64,000 bases of DNA from Marinirhabdus sp963799365. GTDB taxonomy: Bacteria; Bacteroidota; Bacteroidia; Flavobacteriales; Flavobacteriaceae. The translations under genes and the position numbers were made by a program. The notes beneath the pieces were generated by a model, which did not search any database, was not told the origin of the DNA, and saw only the letters and a program-made list of their open reading frames with translations. This document shows positions 61,379 through 64,000 of the stretch, piece after piece; within the stretch, counting starts at the first letter, position 1; each line of letters begins with the position of its first letter. The stretch spans positions 62,001-126,000 of the forward strand of contig CAWCWV010000001.1 of NCBI GenBank assembly GCA_963799365.1. The letters are read 5' to 3'.

Positions 61379-63052
61379 ATGAATATTTTAAAATCCTCTC
61401 TTTTTGCCCTCTCTGGAGTGGCGCTATTGGTAAGTTGTGGTGGCTCCGTAGCCCCTATTGTTTCAACTCCTATTGGAAATATTGACCAAACACCACTTAA
61501 AATCACCCCCTTAACAGATGCCCAAAATAAAACTTGGGGTGCTAAAGATTTAGTGATGGACACCATCCCTGGAATGAGTGTTGACAAGGCATACGCTGAA
61601 ATCATAAAAAAACAAAAGGGCCAAACAGTAATTGTGGGCGTAATAGATAGTGGGATTGATATTGAGCACGAGGACCTTAAAAATGTTATCTGGACCAATG
61701 AGGATGAAATTCCTAATAACGGAATAGATGACGATAACAATGGATATGTAGATGATATACATGGGTGGAATTTTCTCGGAAATATTGTGGCAGAAAACAT
61801 GGAATACGTAAGAATTCTAAAAAAGTTGAAGCCTAAATACGAAGGTAAAACCGAAGCTTCTATAAGTGCCGCAAACCGTGAAGAGTACGATCTCTTTAAA
61901 AAAGCCATGGCAGAGTACGAAATGGAAAAGGCACAAGCAACAGCACAAACAACACAGTATCAAGGGATTTTAGAACAAATAAAGCCCGCCCATGCGGCTA
62001 TGACAGCCAAGTTTGGAAAAGCAGATTATTCAAAACAAGACCTTGCGGGAATTAGCAGTCCTACTCCGGTCGAGCAACAGCAAATCGCAATGTTAACTCA
62101 AATGCTAAATTTTGGCGATAGCGTTCCAGAAGTTGTGAAAGAATTGGAAGGTGGTATTAAATATTTTGGCGGAAGGCTAGATACACATTTCAATTTGGAC
62201 AAAGATTTCAGAAAAGAAATGTTGGGAGATAATCCAGATGATAATACCACAAAATTTTACGGAAATGGTGATGTAGATGGACCAGACCCTAAAGAAGAAG
62301 ATGCTAAACACGGTACGCACGTAGCGGGAATTATTGCGGCAGAACGCAATAACGGTATTGGAATAGATGGTGTGGCAAACAACGTAAAGATTATGGTTGT
62401 ACGGGCAGTGCCAGATGGTGATGAGTATGATAAGGATATTGCAAACGCAATTAGATATGCCACAGACAATGGAGCAAAAGTTTTAAATACTAGTTTCGGA
62501 AAGTACTTCTCTACGCATCCAGAATGGGTAATAGAAGCTATAAAGTATGCTGAAAGTAGAGATGTTTTAATTGTAAACGCTGCAGGTAACGAGGGGTTAA
62601 ATCTTGATGAAAACATTGTATACCCAAACGATCAAACCAAAACAGGTATAGAATATGCTAACAACGTATTAACAGTTGGCGCGTTAAACTTTAAATATGG
62701 CGGCGAAGTAGTTGCTAATTTTTCAAACTACGGAAAAACAAACATCGACGTTTTTGCGCCAGGAGTAAAAATCTGGTCAACTACACCTCTAAACACGTAT
62801 GAGTATCTTCAAGGAACTTCTATGGCAGCTCCAGCAGTGGCAGGCGTTGCAGCGGTGATTCGCTCTATGTATCCTAATCTTACGGCTTCACAGGTAAAGA
62901 AGGTAATTATGGATAGTGGGCTGGCATCAACAGCAAACGTAGTATTAGGAGGAGATGCTTCTAACACCGATTCTTTTCAGAATATTTCAAAGTCTGGAAA
63001 AATGGTTAATTTGTATAATGCCTTGATAATGGCAGATAAAATGTCTTTATAA
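61379..63052 (+). CDS. Subtilisin-like (S8) serine protease, lipoprotein
   Basis: A 557-residue peptidase, starting at ATG 61379; MNILKSSLFALSGVALLVSCGGS gives a lipobox Cys (about 20). The catalytic triad is Asp in VGVIDSGIDIEHED (about 88), His in KHGTHVAGIIAAERN (about 314) and Ser in QGTSMAAPAVAG (about 482). A large insert of about 190 residues separates Asp and His. Probably anchored in the outer membrane or periplasm. The upstream ATG at 61352 would lose the lipobox. Confidence 0.93.
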   Translation: MNILKSSLFALSGVALLVSCGGSVAPIVSTPIGNIDQTPLKITPLTDAQNKTWGAKDLVMDTIPGMSVDKAYAEIIKKQKGQTVIVGVIDSGIDIEHEDLKNVIWTNEDEIPNNGIDDDNNGYVDDIHGWNFLGNIVAENMEYVRILKKLKPKYEGKTEASISAANREEYDLFKKAMAEYEMEKAQATAQTTQYQGILEQIKPAHAAMTAKFGKADYSKQDLAGISSPTPVEQQQIAMLTQMLNFGDSVPEVVKELEGGIKYFGGRLDTHFNLDKDFRKEMLGDNPDDNTTKFYGNGDVDGPDPKEEDAKHGTHVAGIIAAERNNGIGIDGVANNVKIMVVRAVPDGDEYDKDIANAIRYATDNGAKVLNTSFGKYFSTHPEWVIEAIKYAESRDVLIVNAAGNEGLNLDENIVYPNDQTKTGIEYANNVLTVGALNFKYGGEVVANFSNYGKTNIDVFAPGVKIWSTTPLNTYEYLQGTSMAAPAVAGVAAVIRSMYPNLTASQVKKVIMDSGLASTANVVLGGDASNTDSFQNISKSGKMVNLYNALIMADKMSL

Positions 63053-63114
63053 TATTTGGGCAAGCCCTACCGATTAGTGATAATTGTTAGGCTTTTGAAC
63101 TAAACATTAAAATT

Positions 63115-64000
63115 ATGAAAAAAACACTTTTAAATAGCTTTTGGGCTTTGTTGCTGGTTGTTTCGGTAACTGCTCAAAATAATACAAGTTACTGGCAGCA
63201 AAAAGTCGATTACAAAATGGATATTGACGTAAATGCCGAAAACTTTCAATACAAAGGAAAACAAACGCTCGTCTACACCAACAATTCTCCAGATGTGCTG
63301 GATCGTGTATTCTATCATTTGTATTTTAATGCTTTTCAGCCAGGAAGCGAAATGGACGTGCGTTCGAGAAGTATTGCAGATCCTGACGGCAGAGTAACAG
63401 ATAGAATTTCGAAGCTAACGCCACAGGAAATTGGTTATATAAAACCAACCATGTTTACTCAAGATGGTCAAAAACTAAGCTATGAAATAGCAGGAACAGT
63501 TATGGAAGTTCAGTTAAATAAACCTATTGAGCCGGGACAAAGTACCACTTTTAAGATGGAGTGGGATGCTCAAGTACCCGTGCAAATTCGCCGTAGCGGA
63601 AGAAACAATAGTGAAGGCGTTGCACTTTCTATGACACAATGGTATCCAAAGTTAGCCGAATACGATTTCCAAGGCTGGCACGCAGATCCGTACATTGCCC
63701 GTGAGTTTCATAGCCCATGGGGAGATTTCGATGTGACCATTCATATAGATGAAGACTATACTGTAGGAGGCACAGGATATAGCGCAGCGAACGTAAAAGG
63801 AGGAAACTATCCTGAAGTGAAAAATGGCAAAAATGGAAAGAAAACCTGGCAATTCCTCGCTCCTAAAGTACATGATTTTACATGGGCGGCAGACAAGGAT
63901 TATATTCATGACCAGTTTGATGGACCCAACGGAGTAACATTAAACTTTTACTACAAAAACAATCCAGATATTAAAGAAAACTGGAAAAAGTTACAGCCCA
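63115..64000 (+). CDS. M1-family metallopeptidase, 3' end beyond the window
   Basis: Starts at ATG 63115 with a signal peptide (LLNSFWALLLVVSVTAQNN) and runs open off the window end, so it was not listed as a complete frame. The visible 295 residues match the N-terminal beta domain of M1 aminopeptidases (YKMDIDVNAENFQYKGKQTL, FYHLYFNAFQPGSEM, MTQWYPKLAEYDFQGWHADPY). The HExxH zinc site is expected past the window and is not seen. Likely periplasmic. Confidence 0.82.
   Translation, partial: MKKTLLNSFWALLLVVSVTAQNNTSYWQQKVDYKMDIDVNAENFQYKGKQTLVYTNNSPDVLDRVFYHLYFNAFQPGSEMDVRSRSIADPDGRVTDRISKLTPQEIGYIKPTMFTQDGQKLSYEIAGTVMEVQLNKPIEPGQSTTFKMEWDAQVPVQIRRSGRNNSEGVALSMTQWYPKLAEYDFQGWHADPYIAREFHSPWGDFDVTIHIDEDYTVGGTGYSAANVKGGNYPEVKNGKNGKKTWQFLAPKVHDFTWAADKDYIHDQFDGPNGVTLNFYYKNNPDIKENWKKLQP

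Overview
The window reads as chromosomal DNA of a low-GC member of the Bacteroidota, most likely a marine Flavobacteriaceae. The evidence is a type IX secretion (T9SS) sorting domain on the first protein, Bacteroidota-type promoter boxes (TAnnTTTG), almost no Shine-Dalgarno sites, an IPExxxVDY protein, an OmpA protein with thrombospondin type-3 repeats, and an M1 peptidase and S9 oligopeptidase typical of the group. Most of the window is housekeeping DNA: about 67 protein genes, two tRNA genes, several clear terminators, and scattered short palindromic repeats. I see no prophage, CRISPR array, rRNA operon or intact transposase.

Layout. 1-5 kb: end of an LRR/T9SS protein, then pyk, an IPExxxVDY gene, rnc, fabF and acpP on the minus strand. 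5-9.8 kb: purN, an RNase H with an N-terminal viroplasmin domain, a PfkB sugar kinase and a PurF-like amidotransferase, three of them with a hairpin at the start codon. 9.8-11.1 kb: a gene-free region with two related elements, each made of a probable ~75-nt small RNA (promoter box, hairpin, intrinsic terminator) followed by ~110-121 bp tandem repeats. 11.1-21.5 kb: sod, an AddA-type helicase-nuclease, kbl, ompA, an AddB-type nuclease, and a hydrolase. 21.5-25.3 kb: a microprotein, a tRNA-Ala whose 3' end and terminator are tandemly duplicated, usp, a GNAT, a MATE pump and two sister membrane microproteins. 25.3-29 kb: a QueD/PTPS enzyme, lpxH, recJ and a decayed delta-60/T9SS pseudogene. 29-43 kb: AhpD-like, uracil-DNA glycosylase, rsmI, tdk, alr, mscL, asd, a DoxX pair, prolyl oligopeptidase, an ABC ATPase, SDR and MDR enzymes. 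43-51 kb: a GreA-like protein, mtgA, a FAD oxidoreductase, and the fatty-acid initiation block accC-accB-fabH with rpmF-DUF177, then pdxA and ribE. 51-64 kb: tRNA(CAT), mce, rbfA, an ABC permease, dusB, lepA, an inserted outer-membrane gene, a leftover lepA 3' end, a cation/proton antiporter, an MBL hydrolase, an S8 protease and the start of an M1 peptidase.

How the genes relate. acpP/fabF near one end and fabH/accB/accC near the other supply fatty-acid synthesis. The AddA- and AddB-like nucleases, separated by kbl and ompA, probably form one double-strand-break repair complex. Many genes appear to be transcribed with very short or no leaders, for example rbfA, the MATE gene and lpxH.

Most worth a second look are the duplicated small-RNA/tandem-repeat locus (9.8-11.0 kb), the displaced lepA 3' end with its orphaned terminator (57.8-57.9 kb), the tandem tRNA-Ala tail repeats (21.8-22.1 kb) and the paired membrane microproteins (24.9-25.2 kb). 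All functional calls were made by eye from sequence motifs; no database search was run.
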